64,000 nt of DNA from CALBPI01 sp038524795 (GTDB lineage Bacteria > Pseudomonadota > Gammaproteobacteria > Steroidobacterales > Woeseiaceae). Within the stretch, counting starts at the first letter, position 1; each line of letters begins with the position of its first letter. The position numbers and the translations under genes were made by a program. The stretch spans positions 310,001 to 374,000 of the forward strand of contig JBCBIJ010000003.1 in assembly GCA_038524795.1 (NCBI GenBank), in the 5' to 3' direction. This document shows positions 51,627 through 60,709 of this stretch, one piece after another. The notes under the pieces were generated by a model. It was not told the DNA's origin. It saw only the letters and a program-made list of their open reading frames with translations, and searched no databases.

Positions 51627-53060
51627 CTAGCGGGGAAACTCCGTCAGGCCGATTCGGCCGTCGTCGTCACCGCCCGCCTCTCGGGCGAACTTCGCCAGCG
51701 GGCCGATGACGACCAACGTGACGAAGAGTAAAAACACTTCAAACTGATAAACGACCGTGTAGCTGTCGCTCATGGCGTCGAACGCCGGCCCCAGCCAGCC
51801 GCGCTCGATCCAGTATCCAATCGTGTCGCGCATGGCGCCGCCGATTCCGATGCCGATACCGGCCGCTGTAGCCTGCACGGCACCCCAGGCGCCCAGGGCG
51901 AGACCGCTGCCGGCCACACGGGCCAGGTCCATTGCGGCGACCAGTGTGCCGACGCTGAACAATCCTGCGCCGAATCCAATCAGTACGACGCCGGCGCCGA
52001 ACAACAGCTGCGACTTTACAGCCGCGATGATGCTGACAATGACAAATGCGACAGCGCCAATGAGCGCGCCGAATCCTGCAAGCCGATGCGGGTCCGTGCC
52101 ACGGTTGAGCCAACGCGCCGCCATGGCGAACGCCACGATGGTGCCAAACGCCAGCAGCGCCGTAAGCCGGGTCGTCGCGGCAACATCCATGCCCAGAACC
52201 TGGGCGCCGAAGGGCTCAAGCAGGATGTCCTGCATCGTGAAACCCGCCGTGCCGATACCCAGTGCAAGCAGCAGGCGCATCGTGCGTGGGTCCTGACGCA
52301 AACGTCCCCAAGCCACACTAAATCCCTCCGGGGTCTGTGGCTTCGCCGTCTTCTCGGGATCGATCGTCTCCTGCTTCCAGAGGGCAATCACGTTGAGCAC
52401 AAGCGCAACCATCGCTGCGCCCTGAATGACTTTGATCAGACGCACCTGGCTGAAGTCTTCGAGCAAGGCCCCGAACGCCAGAGCGCTGATCAGCATGCCC
52501 ACAAGCAGCATGACAAACAGCAGTGCAACCACGCGCGGACGCGTCTCTTCTGGTGCAATGTCCGTGGCCAATGCCAGGCCAGCCGTCTGCACGGTGTGCA
52601 TGCCAGCGCCCACCAACAAGAACGACAGGCCGGCGAACAACTGACCCGTCAATACGGGCCCCTGCGTGTCGCCCGCCATAATGAACAACGCAAAGGGCAT
52701 GAACGCGAATCCGCCGAACATGAGCATTGTCCCGACCCAGATAAAGGGCACGCGGCGCCAGCCGATAGCGGAAATGAAATTGTCCGAACGAAAGCCGATC
52801 AATGCCCGCAGCGGCGCGAATACCAGTGGCAAGGCGATCATCACTGCGACGAGCGCGGCCGGAACACCCAGCTCCACAATCATGACGCGATTGAGCGTGC
52901 CATTAAGCAACACAACCGCCATACCGACCGTGACCTGGAACAGCGAGAGGCGCAGAAGCCGACCAAGAGAGAGCGTGCTGCTGGCAGCATCGGCGAACGG
53001 CAGCAATGCCGGCGCGACTTTTCGCCATCGCTGAGCGATGTCGCCAGAAAGCAGTTTCAC
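51627..53060 (-). CDS. lhaA: LhaA, PucC-family LH1 assembly transporter
   Basis: 477 residues from the GTG at 53060, placed after GAGG and just past the bchM stop; longer starts would overlap bchM. Twelve membrane helices of the MFS-like PucC family, with LFQVTVGMAVVLLNGTLNRVMIVELG at the first helix. It is needed for LH1 ring assembly. Confidence 0.93.
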   Translation of the reverse strand: MKLLSGDIAQRWRKVAPALLPFADAASSTLSLGRLLRLSLFQVTVGMAVVLLNGTLNRVMIVELGVPAALVAVMIALPLVFAPLRALIGFRSDNFISAIGWRRVPFIWVGTMLMFGGFAFMPFALFIMAGDTQGPVLTGQLFAGLSFLLVGAGMHTVQTAGLALATDIAPEETRPRVVALLFVMLLVGMLISALAFGALLEDFSQVRLIKVIQGAAMVALVLNVIALWKQETIDPEKTAKPQTPEGFSVAWGRLRQDPRTMRLLLALGIGTAGFTMQDILLEPFGAQVLGMDVAATTRLTALLAFGTIVAFAMAARWLNRGTDPHRLAGFGALIGAVAFVIVSIIAAVKSQLLFGAGVVLIGFGAGLFSVGTLVAAMDLARVAGSGLALGAWGAVQATAAGIGIGIGGAMRDTIGYWIERGWLGPAFDAMSDSYTVVYQFEVFLLFVTLVVIGPLAKFAREAGGDDDGRIGLTEFPR

Positions 53061-53070
53061 GACACAAGCC

Positions 53071-53790
53071 TCATCGTCTTGCAAGCTCCATGGCTTGTGA
53101 CTTGTAGAAGCCGCTACTGACACGATGCCCACGACCCACGTTGAACGCATCAAGCGCAGGCTCGTCACCGAGGCGACTGATCAAGCGCTGTTCGCCGACG
53201 GGAATGATCGCGGGCGCGCGGTGCTGCAGGTTCGGGATGAGGCGGCCGACCATGTGCATCATGGCCAGCGCCGGCGTGCGCGGCGCAAACGTAAACACCA
53301 TCGCGCGACGCGTGCGGTCACCGAGTTGGCCGAGCGTGCGGGCGATGTCATCGCTCGCGTAGTGGATCAGCGAGTCCATGGCAACGACGTAGTCAAAATC
53401 ACCCAGACCCGGGTCGAGCATGTCGCCCACCCGGAAGTCGATGCTGCCGCCGCCGCCGGACTCGGCCAGTTGCGCCGAAGCGCGTTCACCGGCCAGTCCC
53501 ACGAGCGTCGCCGACACATCTACGGCGACCACATCAGCGCCGCGTTGCGCCGCGATCAGGGCTAGCGCGCCAGTACCGCAACCGGCATCGAGCACGCGCA
53601 TGCCCGCGAGATCCTGGGGCAGCCAGCTCAACAGCGTGGCGCGCATCTCGTCGCGCCCGGCGCGAACCGTAGCACGGACACGACCGACCGGCGCGTCCGA
53701 CGTCAGGCGCGCCCAGTTCTCGGCGGCCGTCTCGTCAAAGTACGTCGTCAGCTTTTTGCGCGTTTCGCTGTAGGTGGATTCCTGCATCAA
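53071..53790 (-). CDS. bchM: Mg-protoporphyrin O-methyltransferase
   Basis: 239 residues. SAM-binding VLDAGCGTGALALIAAQRGADVVAVD-type fold (split motifs visible as DAGCGTGA and VAVDVS) and the DSLIHYASDD segment. It methylates the product of Mg-chelatase for AcsF. It overlaps bchL by 4 bp. Confidence 0.95.
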   Translation of the reverse strand: MMQESTYSETRKKLTTYFDETAAENWARLTSDAPVGRVRATVRAGRDEMRATLLSWLPQDLAGMRVLDAGCGTGALALIAAQRGADVVAVDVSATLVGLAGERASAQLAESGGGGSIDFRVGDMLDPGLGDFDYVVAMDSLIHYASDDIARTLGQLGDRTRRAMVFTFAPRTPALAMMHMVGRLIPNLQHRAPAIIPVGEQRLISRLGDEPALDAFNVGRGHRVSSGFYKSQAMELARR

Positions 53791-54698
53791 TCAAAACCGA
53801 GGAAGTCGAAGATCTCCCGATCCTTCATGGGCGTCGCATCGAACGGCTCGACGCCATCCCAAAGCCGTTGCGCCAGCCGCAGATACTCTTCCTTGACGGC
53901 CTGCAACTCGGGCGAGTCATCGTCCATCTCGAACAGCACGGACTTCTTGAGCCGGCTGCGGCGGATGACATCGAGGTCCGGAAAGTGCGCCACGCGCTCG
54001 AGACCGATTCGCTCATTAAAACCATCGACCTGGTCGGTCTTGGCTGAGCGGTTGGCGATCACGCCACCCAGGCGCACGTTGTAATTCTTGGACTTCGCCT
54101 TGATCGCGGCCACGATGCGGTTCATCGCGAAGATCGAGTCGAAGTCGTTGGCCGTGACGATCAGTGCGCGATCGGCGTGCTGCAGTGGCGCGGCGAAACC
54201 ACCGCAGACAACATCGCCCAGTACGTCGAAGATCACGACATCGGTGTCTTCGAGCAGGTGGTGCTGCTTGAGCAGGCGGACGGTCTGGCCAACGACGTAG
54301 CCGCCGCAGCCCGTGCCGGCCGGCGGGCCACCCGCTTCCACACACATGACGCCGTTGTAGCCTTCGTAAACAAAGTCTTCGGTGCGCAATTCCTCGCTGT
54401 GGAATTCGACGGACTCGAGCACGTCGATCACCGTCGGCACGAGACACTTGGTCAGCGTGAAGGTGGAATCGTGCTTGGGGTCACAGCCGATTTGCAGTAC
54501 GCGCTTGCCGAGCTTTGAAAACGCGGCCGAGAGGTTCGACGACGTTGTGCTCTTGCCGATGCCGCCCTTGCCGTACACGGCAAAGACTTTGGCGCCATCG
54601 ATTTGTGTGCTGGGGTCCAGGTGGACCTGCAGGCTGCCCTCGCCGTCCGGCGGTGCCGGCTTCACGGTCACGGGTGTTGCGACATTGGCCTGAGTCAT
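53787..54698 (-). CDS. bchL: Light-independent protochlorophyllide reductase iron protein
   Basis: 303 residues from MTQANVAT, which follows AGGAG. NifH-like donor of the BchLNB enzyme: P-loop VYGKGGIGKST, [4Fe-4S] Cys in GTGCGGYVV and DVVCGGFAA. Only 16 bp separate it from bchB; bchH, which normally lies between, is absent. Confidence 0.96.
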   Translation of the reverse strand: MTQANVATPVTVKPAPPDGEGSLQVHLDPSTQIDGAKVFAVYGKGGIGKSTTSSNLSAAFSKLGKRVLQIGCDPKHDSTFTLTKCLVPTVIDVLESVEFHSEELRTEDFVYEGYNGVMCVEAGGPPAGTGCGGYVVGQTVRLLKQHHLLEDTDVVIFDVLGDVVCGGFAAPLQHADRALIVTANDFDSIFAMNRIVAAIKAKSKNYNVRLGGVIANRSAKTDQVDGFNERIGLERVAHFPDLDVIRRSRLKKSVLFEMDDDSPELQAVKEEYLRLAQRLWDGVEPFDATPMKDREIFDFLGFD

Positions 54699-54714
54699 CG
54701 TTGCTCCTGTGCGC

Positions 54715-56271
54715 TCAACGCCCGAAATGGGCCTTGGCTTCGTACAGCGTGTCGACGTTGATGTTTTCAACGCCACGCTCGCGTGCAAAACGCTCGGTGT
54801 TCCGGCGCGCCTTGCCGCGCACGAAGAACGGGATCTTGCCGAGTTCCTTCTCGGCGTCCGCGAGCCAGACGGGCTCGCCGGGCGCAGCCGTCGGCGCCTC
54901 GGGCTGCGGCGCGCTGGCGCCGTTGTGACCGAGGTGTGACGGCGTCGCCGCATCATTGAATTCAAAGTCTTCGCGGAACATCGCGAGCAGGTGCTCTTCG
55001 AGTCCCATCATGAGTGGGTGCACCCAGCTGTCGAACAGCACGTTGGCGCCCGCGTAACCCATTTGCGGCGCGTGCGCCGCCGGGAAGTCCTGCACGTGCA
55101 TAGGCGCCGAAATGACAGCGCAACCAATGCCCAAACGCTTGGCGATGTGGCGCTCCATCTGCGTACCCAGAATCATCTCGGGCTGCGCTTCGGCAACGGC
55201 CGCCTCGACTTCGAGGTAGTCGTCGGTAATCAGCGGCTCGACGTTGTAGCGCTCGCGCGCGGCCGTCCGGATGTCCCGCGCAAACTCCCGGCTGTATGTG
55301 CCGAGGCCCACGACCTCGAAGCCCAGCTCATCCTTCGCCACGCGGGCTGCAGCAAGCGCGTGCGTCGCATCGCCAAAGACAAACACGCGTTTGCCCGTGA
55401 GGTAGGTCGAGTCCACAGACCGCGAGTACCAGGGCAGGCGCGACCGGCCATCGCGTAGGGCGGGCTCAGGGTCAACGCCGGCAAGCTCGGCCACTTCGCG
55501 AATGAACTCCGTGGTGGCCCCCACACCAATCGGCACGACCGTCGTCATGGGCTGGTCAAAGGCACGCTTGAGCCAGCGCGCTGCCGTCTCGCCCGTTTCG
55601 GGGTACATGACCACGTTGAAATCAGCGTCACCGACGCGAGTGATGTCTGCCGGCGACGCATCAAGCGGCGCCACAAGGTTCACGTCGATACCCAGCCGGC
55701 GCATGATTTCGGTGAGCTCGCGAACATCGTCACGGTGGCGAAACCCGAGCGCCGTGGCGCCCAGTAGATTGCAGGACGGGCGCTGGCCTTCAGCACGCGG
55801 CGGCCGTTTCGAACCCGGCGGCAACGCGCGCGAGCCAGCAAGGCCGCGCACGAGATGGTAGAAGGTCTCCGCAGCCGCCCAGTTTTCCTTGCGTTGGTAA
55901 GACGGCAACTCGAGCGGAATGGTCGGCACGGGCAACTGCATGCCCGCGGCGAGACCACCCGGGTCGTCTTGAATCAGTTCGGCCGTGCATGATGCGCCCA
56001 CGAGCATCGCGCTGGGCTTGAAGCGTTCGTAGGCGGCGCGGCAGGCGTCTTGAAACAGCGTGGCCGTATCACCGCCCAAATCTCGGGCCTGGAAGGTGGT
56101 GTAGGTCACGGGCGGGCGCGTGTCATTGCGCTCAATCATCGTGAACAGCAGGTCGGCGTAGGTGTCGCCCTGCGGCGCGTGCAGCACGTAGTGCAGGTCG
56201 CGCATCGCCGTGGCCACACGCATGGCACCCACATGGGTCGGCCCTTCGTATGTCCACAGGGTCAGTTTCAT
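54715..56271 (-). CDS. bchB: Light-independent protochlorophyllide reductase subunit B
   Basis: 518 residues from MKLTLWTYEGP. It keeps the unusual Asp36 cluster ligand (QGDTYAD) and the Cys in VGASCTAELIQDD. The C-terminal part has a Pro/Ala-rich insertion before the small helical domain (PEAPTAAPGEPVW). The start overlaps the bchN stop by one base. Confidence 0.96.
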   Translation of the reverse strand: MKLTLWTYEGPTHVGAMRVATAMRDLHYVLHAPQGDTYADLLFTMIERNDTRPPVTYTTFQARDLGGDTATLFQDACRAAYERFKPSAMLVGASCTAELIQDDPGGLAAGMQLPVPTIPLELPSYQRKENWAAAETFYHLVRGLAGSRALPPGSKRPPRAEGQRPSCNLLGATALGFRHRDDVRELTEIMRRLGIDVNLVAPLDASPADITRVGDADFNVVMYPETGETAARWLKRAFDQPMTTVVPIGVGATTEFIREVAELAGVDPEPALRDGRSRLPWYSRSVDSTYLTGKRVFVFGDATHALAAARVAKDELGFEVVGLGTYSREFARDIRTAARERYNVEPLITDDYLEVEAAVAEAQPEMILGTQMERHIAKRLGIGCAVISAPMHVQDFPAAHAPQMGYAGANVLFDSWVHPLMMGLEEHLLAMFREDFEFNDAATPSHLGHNGASAPQPEAPTAAPGEPVWLADAEKELGKIPFFVRGKARRNTERFARERGVENINVDTLYEAKAHFGR

Positions 56272-57548
56272 CAGATCGTCAGCATCTGTTTGCGCCGCAG
56301 CGGGCGCGAAAACAGCTCCGCACAATCGCCGGCCTGCTCATAGCCGTGCACGGGTGAGAACAAGAGCTCGATCGACCACTTGGTCGTGACGCCCTGCGCC
56401 TCAAGTGGGTTGGCCAGACCGAGCCCGCACACGACGAGATCGGGTAAGTCCTCGTGACAGCGATCGAGCTGGCGTTCGACGTCCTGCCCTTCGCTGAGCC
56501 GCAGATCATCGGGCAGCAGCTCGAGCTCAACCGACAGGTGATCCCGGTGCAGGTAAGGCGTGCCGACTTCGACCAACTGCATGCCGAGCTCATCGGCCAG
56601 GAACCGCGCCAGCGGGACCTCGAGCTGCGAGTCAGGGAAAAAGAAGATGCGTTTGCCTTCAAGGTGCTCGCGCTGCTGCGCGACAGCACGGCGCGCTCGG
56701 TCTCTTGCGGACGCCGTCACGTCCTCAAACCGGGCCTGCTCGACGCCAAAATCCTGGGCGGCAGCGGCCAGCCAAGCGGTGGTGCCCTTCTCGCCAAAGG
56801 GAAAAGGCGCAACGATGCGGGTCGCACCGCGGCGCTCCAGCGCCTCGCCCGTCTCACCGAGAAACGGCTGCGCCAGCAAGTAGCGCGTATTCGGGCCGAT
56901 GCTGGGCATGTCGTTGGCGCTGCGCATGGGCAGGAACGACACGGGGCCAACCCCCATGGACTCAAACAGACCGCGGAACTGGTCTTCTACGACATCAGGA
57001 AGCGCGCCAACCACCATGAGCTGCTTGTCGTCAGACGCGGGCAACTCGGGCACGAGCGAGGCCAGACAGGTGTCTTCGCCTTGCGTGAACGTGGTCTCGA
57101 TCCCACTGCCCGAGTAATTGAGCACCCGCACGTCGGGCATAAACTGTTGTGACAGCCGTTCGGCGGCACGCGACAAGTCGAGCTTGATGACTTCAGATGG
57201 GCATGAGCCGACGAGGAAGAGGAGCTTGATGTCGGGACGACGCGCCAGCAGGCGTGCCACCTCTCGATCAAGCTCCTCATTCGCATCGGCTAGCCCAGCC
57301 AGGTCGCGGTCGTCGATGATTGCCGTGGCGAACCTCGGCTCCGCGAAGATCATGACGCCCGCGGCTGACTGGATCAGATGTGCGCAGGTCCGGGATCCCA
57401 CCACAAGGAAGAACGCGTCCTGAATCTTGCGGTGTAACCAGACGATGCCGGTCAGACCACAGAACACCTCGCGCTGACCGCGCTCGCGGATGACCCCGTC
57501 GGGGGCCCGCTTGAGCTCGGATAGCGGTTGCAGGACATTGGCGGTCAT
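56271..57548 (-). CDS. bchN: Light-independent protochlorophyllide reductase subunit N
   Basis: 425 residues from MTANVLQP. The three Cys ligands of the NB cluster are present at C30 (REVFCGLTG), C55 (GSRTCAHLIQ) and C116 (VGSCPSEV). It overlaps bchF by 4 bp. Confidence 0.96.
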   Translation of the reverse strand: MTANVLQPLSELKRAPDGVIRERGQREVFCGLTGIVWLHRKIQDAFFLVVGSRTCAHLIQSAAGVMIFAEPRFATAIIDDRDLAGLADANEELDREVARLLARRPDIKLLFLVGSCPSEVIKLDLSRAAERLSQQFMPDVRVLNYSGSGIETTFTQGEDTCLASLVPELPASDDKQLMVVGALPDVVEDQFRGLFESMGVGPVSFLPMRSANDMPSIGPNTRYLLAQPFLGETGEALERRGATRIVAPFPFGEKGTTAWLAAAAQDFGVEQARFEDVTASARDRARRAVAQQREHLEGKRIFFFPDSQLEVPLARFLADELGMQLVEVGTPYLHRDHLSVELELLPDDLRLSEGQDVERQLDRCHEDLPDLVVCGLGLANPLEAQGVTTKWSIELLFSPVHGYEQAGDCAELFSRPLRRKQMLTI

Positions 57549-58072
57549 CGCGTAACTCCCGGGAGCGATGCCGCCACGCCGGCTGCTGGGACAGCAGGCG
57601 TTTCGAGCCGCGCGAGTCTGAACTTCCAGACGAATTGCGCAGCGTTGATGACGTACGCGGCATAAGCCGCCATGGCGAGCCAGAGCTGCCCGGTAATTCC
57701 GAGCCAGCCAAAGGCCACGCACGCCAGGTAGGCCGTGTGCAACAGCATCACGAGCATGCTGACCACGTCCTCCCAGAAAAACGCGGGCACGAACAGGTAG
57801 TGGCCGAACACGGCCTTCTCCCAGAGCGCACCCGTAATCATGATGGTGTAGAGCACGGCGGTTTTGATCACCACCGATAGTGTCGCCGCGAACGCGCCCT
57901 CTCCCGTCGCGAGATACCGCACCACGAGCACGACGCTGACGAGAAACACGAGGAATTGGAGCGGTGCAAGAATGCCCTGCACCAACGTCCAGCGCGTGCT
58001 GTCGCGGCGTAATCGCTGCTCAGCCGTATAAAGCGGCTTAAGCGGCGTCGTATGAGGCTGGCCTAGTGCCAT
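57545..58072 (-). CDS. bchF: 3-vinyl bacteriochlorophyllide hydratase
   Basis: 175 residues, a small membrane protein with about four spans. YTAEQRLRRDSTRW at the N-terminus and GHYLFVPAFFWEDVVSMLVMLLHTAY are family segments. It hydrates the 3-vinyl group ahead of BchC. First gene of the long minus-strand operon, about 69 nt downstream of the mapped promoter. Confidence 0.94.
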   Translation of the reverse strand: MALGQPHTTPLKPLYTAEQRLRRDSTRWTLVQGILAPLQFLVFLVSVVLVVRYLATGEGAFAATLSVVIKTAVLYTIMITGALWEKAVFGHYLFVPAFFWEDVVSMLVMLLHTAYLACVAFGWLGITGQLWLAMAAYAAYVINAAQFVWKFRLARLETPAVPAAGVAASLPGVTR

Positions 58073-58147
58073 AGCGGATCGAGGACTCCCACAGTCGGCG
58101 AGGGCGCGGGCCGGCTGAATGGCCCGACAGCGCTGACGCTCAGGTCA

Positions 58148-58176
58148 AATGTACGAGCCACCCCAGAAAGTGTCAA
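58148..58176 (-). promoter_or_regulatory. bchF operon promoter
   Basis: On the minus strand, TTGACA (58176-58171), 17-bp spacer, TACATT (58153-58148). The -35 coincides with a PpsR-type half-site. Confidence 0.7.
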
Positions 58177-58204
58177 CTTTACGCTACGTCAAGGTCGATT
58201 GACA
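58171..58204. promoter_or_regulatory. Back-to-back PpsR/CrtJ-type operators, bchF/aerR
   Basis: TGT-N12-ACG at 58171-58188 covers the bchF -35. CGT-N12-ACA at 58187-58204 (TGT-N12-ACG on the minus strand) covers the aerR -35. They share 2 bp at their junction. Confidence 0.7.
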
Positions 58205-58227
58205 TGTAAGTCTAGGTTGTGTCTACT
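58199..58227 (+). promoter_or_regulatory. aerR-ppsR promoter
   Basis: TTGACA at 58199-58204, a 17-bp spacer, TCTACT at 58222-58227 (or TACTAT at 58224-58229 with 19 bp). It diverges from the bchF promoter. Confidence 0.5.
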
Positions 58228-58305
58228 ATCAGGCAGACGGGTCCGACAGTGCTAGAATTCCGCTATTGCGCGCGTGTGCACGCAGCGCTTTGGGGGCAAC
58301 TAGCA

Positions 58306-59184
58306 ATGACGTCGGATCACGCCGAGGCGGGGATCGCTGGGATCTTCTTTCGTCTGATAGAAAGCAGCAGACGGCTGTTGGGTCATTCGAAAACCGCCAC
58401 CGAGGCGGAGATATCGCATCTCTCGCTGGTTATCGATCGAGAGATTATTCCACGGCTTCAAATGACCTTCCCGAGCCCCACCCCCGACGTCGAAGAGGTC
58501 GCCACGACAGCGCGGCCCGAATACGACGTTGAACGGTTTTTGACCGTATTGCGCTCCGGCGACGTCGAGGCCGCGTTCTCGTTCATCGAGGACCTTCGCG
58601 ATACCGACCACGACCTGATCCAGATTTATCGTCACCTGCTGGCCCCAGCAGCGCAGCGCCTTGGCGAAATGTGGGAACAGGACGAATGCAATTTTGCTGA
58701 CGTCACCATTGCGGTTACCAAGATGCGTCACATGGCCATCGCCACGGCACCGCTGTTCCCGCTTCACAGTTTCGAAGAAGGCCGAGACGCCCCGAGCATT
58801 CTCATCACGACGGTGCCGGGCGAGCAGCACACGATGGGACTCCACCTCGCCGTAGAATCGTTCCGTTCAGAGGGCTGGAACGTCTGGTCCGGCATGCCGC
58901 GCTCCACAACCGAGCTGATCGACCTTGTCGCGCAACAGCACTACGACGTGATTGGACTGTCTATCAGTGCCAACCGCAATGTGTCAGTGCTCGCCGAAGC
59001 CATCGTCGACGCACGTCGCGCATCCATCAACGACGGTGTGAAAATCGTGATCGGTGGCGGGATCGCCGCACATGCGGCTGACCAACTCGAGGCGCTCAAT
59101 GTCGACCTCATCGCGGGCGAGTTGAATCACGCACTACGTCAGGTGGCGGACCTGGTTCCCCACCGTCGGCTTAGATCCGACTGA
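58306..59184 (+). CDS. aerR: AerR/PpaA cobalamin-binding antirepressor
   Basis: 292 residues from MTSDHAEAG. N-terminal helical part, then a B12-binding-type Rossmann domain with VPGEQHTMG (His ligand, HxxG), GLSISANRN and IVIGGGIAAH. In Rhodobacter, AerR binds light-modified cobalamin and then modulates CrtJ/PpsR. It lies directly before ppsR as in most purple bacteria. An upstream in-frame start at 58219 would begin inside the promoter and is rejected. Confidence 0.9.
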   Translation: MTSDHAEAGIAGIFFRLIESSRRLLGHSKTATEAEISHLSLVIDREIIPRLQMTFPSPTPDVEEVATTARPEYDVERFLTVLRSGDVEAAFSFIEDLRDTDHDLIQIYRHLLAPAAQRLGEMWEQDECNFADVTIAVTKMRHMAIATAPLFPLHSFEEGRDAPSILITTVPGEQHTMGLHLAVESFRSEGWNVWSGMPRSTTELIDLVAQQHYDVIGLSISANRNVSVLAEAIVDARRASINDGVKIVIGGGIAAHAADQLEALNVDLIAGELNHALRQVADLVPHRRLRSD

Positions 59185-59238
59185 TATGGCAACGCTCATC
59201 GCCATCTGGAAACGGCGGTTCAGAGCGAGGCGCGCGGC

Positions 59239-60663
59239 ATGATTCCCTTCAAGTCCACACAGGACGCGCTCCGCGAACTGAGCCACGATTCGATCGCGCA
59301 GCTCATTGGCGCATCCCACGACATTACGCTGCTCGTCAACGACGAGGGCATTATCGTGGATATCGCCTTCGGCGCAGACCGGCCGCTGGACCGCGTCGCG
59401 GACGGCTGGATCGGCAAGGCCTGGGTGGAGACGGTAACCGACGAAAGCCGCGGCAAAATCGAGCGCCTGCTTGAAGACGCGGCTACCGACACGGGTGTGC
59501 GTCGCTGGCGCCAGGTCAACCACCCGGTAGATGACCGAGCTGATCTGCCCATCCTCTACCTGGCCGTGCGCGCGGGTGACAGTGACCTGACACTGGCCAT
59601 CGGCAAAGACCTGCGGGCAATCTCGGAGATGCAGCAGCAACTGCTTGAGATGCAGCAGTCGATTGAGAGCGAGTACGCCCGCCTGCAGCAGGCCGAATCG
59701 CGCTATCGGCTGTTGTTCCAGACCACGGCCGAAGCCATCGTGATTGCGGAACCCGGCACAGGCCGCATTGTTGAAGTCAACCCGGCAGCGGCACTCGTGC
59801 TTGGCGATAAACAGACTCGGCTCATCGGGCGTAACTTGCACAAGCTGCTCGCCGAAGGATCTAGAGACGCGCTTGACGACGTCCTAACCAAAGTGTCAGC
59901 GACGGGCAAACAGCACCGCACCTCGGCGACGCTGGCCGATCACGATACCGACGTGAAAATTGCGGCCGTGCCGTTGCTGCGCGAGTCGACGCGACTGCTC
60001 ATGTTGCGGCTCACGGACGAAGGTTCAACCGCCGAAGGCAACCGCGACGTTCACGAACGACTTTTACTGGCGCTCGCCGAGGACACACCTGACGCACTGG
60101 TAATCACAGACGCTGCGGGTCAGATCCAGTCGGCGAACAGTGCCTTCACGGATCTGTGCCAAGTGGCGTCTGAAGCGCAGTTGCGCGAGCAGCCGCTCGA
60201 CCAGTGGATTGGTCGTCCCGGCGTCGACATCAATGTCATTCGCAAGAACCTGCAACAACACGGTTCGCTAAGACAGTTTTCCACCGTCGTGAATGTCGAG
60301 TACGGACAGCCGGTCGACGTGGACCTTTCGGCCGTTGCTTTCGAGGCACAAGGCGAGGCGCGCTATGGCTTTGTGCTGCGCCAATCGTTGCGACCTGTCG
60401 AGGCGGCAAAGCGCATCGAGGCCGAAAGCTCGTTGCCACGCTCCGTGGAGCAAATGACAGAACTCGTAGGGCGCGTCCCTCTGAAAGAGCTCATCCGAGA
60501 AACCACGGACATTCTCGAGCGACTCTGTATCGAGGCGGCGCTGCGCACCACAGGCGGCAACCGCGCCTCAGCGGCAGAAATGCTGGGCCTGAGTCGCCAG
60601 AGTTTGTACGTCAAATTGCGCCGTTACGGACTTGCTGGCGACGATTCTGACAAGAAATCCTGA
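59239..60663 (+). CDS. ppsR: Transcriptional repressor PpsR/CrtJ
   Basis: 474 residues. N-terminal PAS-like domain (about 20-125), Gln-rich helix (128-155), two further PAS domains (about 156-260 and 272-385), and a Fis-type helix-turn-helix (425-465: NRASAAEMLGLSRQSLYVKL). It has only two Cys: C307 and C430. C430 is in the DNA-binding domain (ERLCIEAAL), matching the redox-active Cys of CrtJ. It should repress the bch, crt and puf genes in oxygen or high light. Confidence 0.95.
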   Translation: MIPFKSTQDALRELSHDSIAQLIGASHDITLLVNDEGIIVDIAFGADRPLDRVADGWIGKAWVETVTDESRGKIERLLEDAATDTGVRRWRQVNHPVDDRADLPILYLAVRAGDSDLTLAIGKDLRAISEMQQQLLEMQQSIESEYARLQQAESRYRLLFQTTAEAIVIAEPGTGRIVEVNPAAALVLGDKQTRLIGRNLHKLLAEGSRDALDDVLTKVSATGKQHRTSATLADHDTDVKIAAVPLLRESTRLLMLRLTDEGSTAEGNRDVHERLLLALAEDTPDALVITDAAGQIQSANSAFTDLCQVASEAQLREQPLDQWIGRPGVDINVIRKNLQQHGSLRQFSTVVNVEYGQPVDVDLSAVAFEAQGEARYGFVLRQSLRPVEAAKRIEAESSLPRSVEQMTELVGRVPLKELIRETTDILERLCIEAALRTTGGNRASAAEMLGLSRQSLYVKLRRYGLAGDDSDKKS

Positions 60664-60709
60664 CACTTCGACTGTCTGAATTCGCTTTTCCTGTCGCGCA
60701 CCGGGTCAC

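Noticed and set aside
52086..53120. 344-codon frame antisense to lhaA
   Set aside because: His/Gln/Arg-rich complement of a membrane-helix gene, no hydrophobic or domain pattern.
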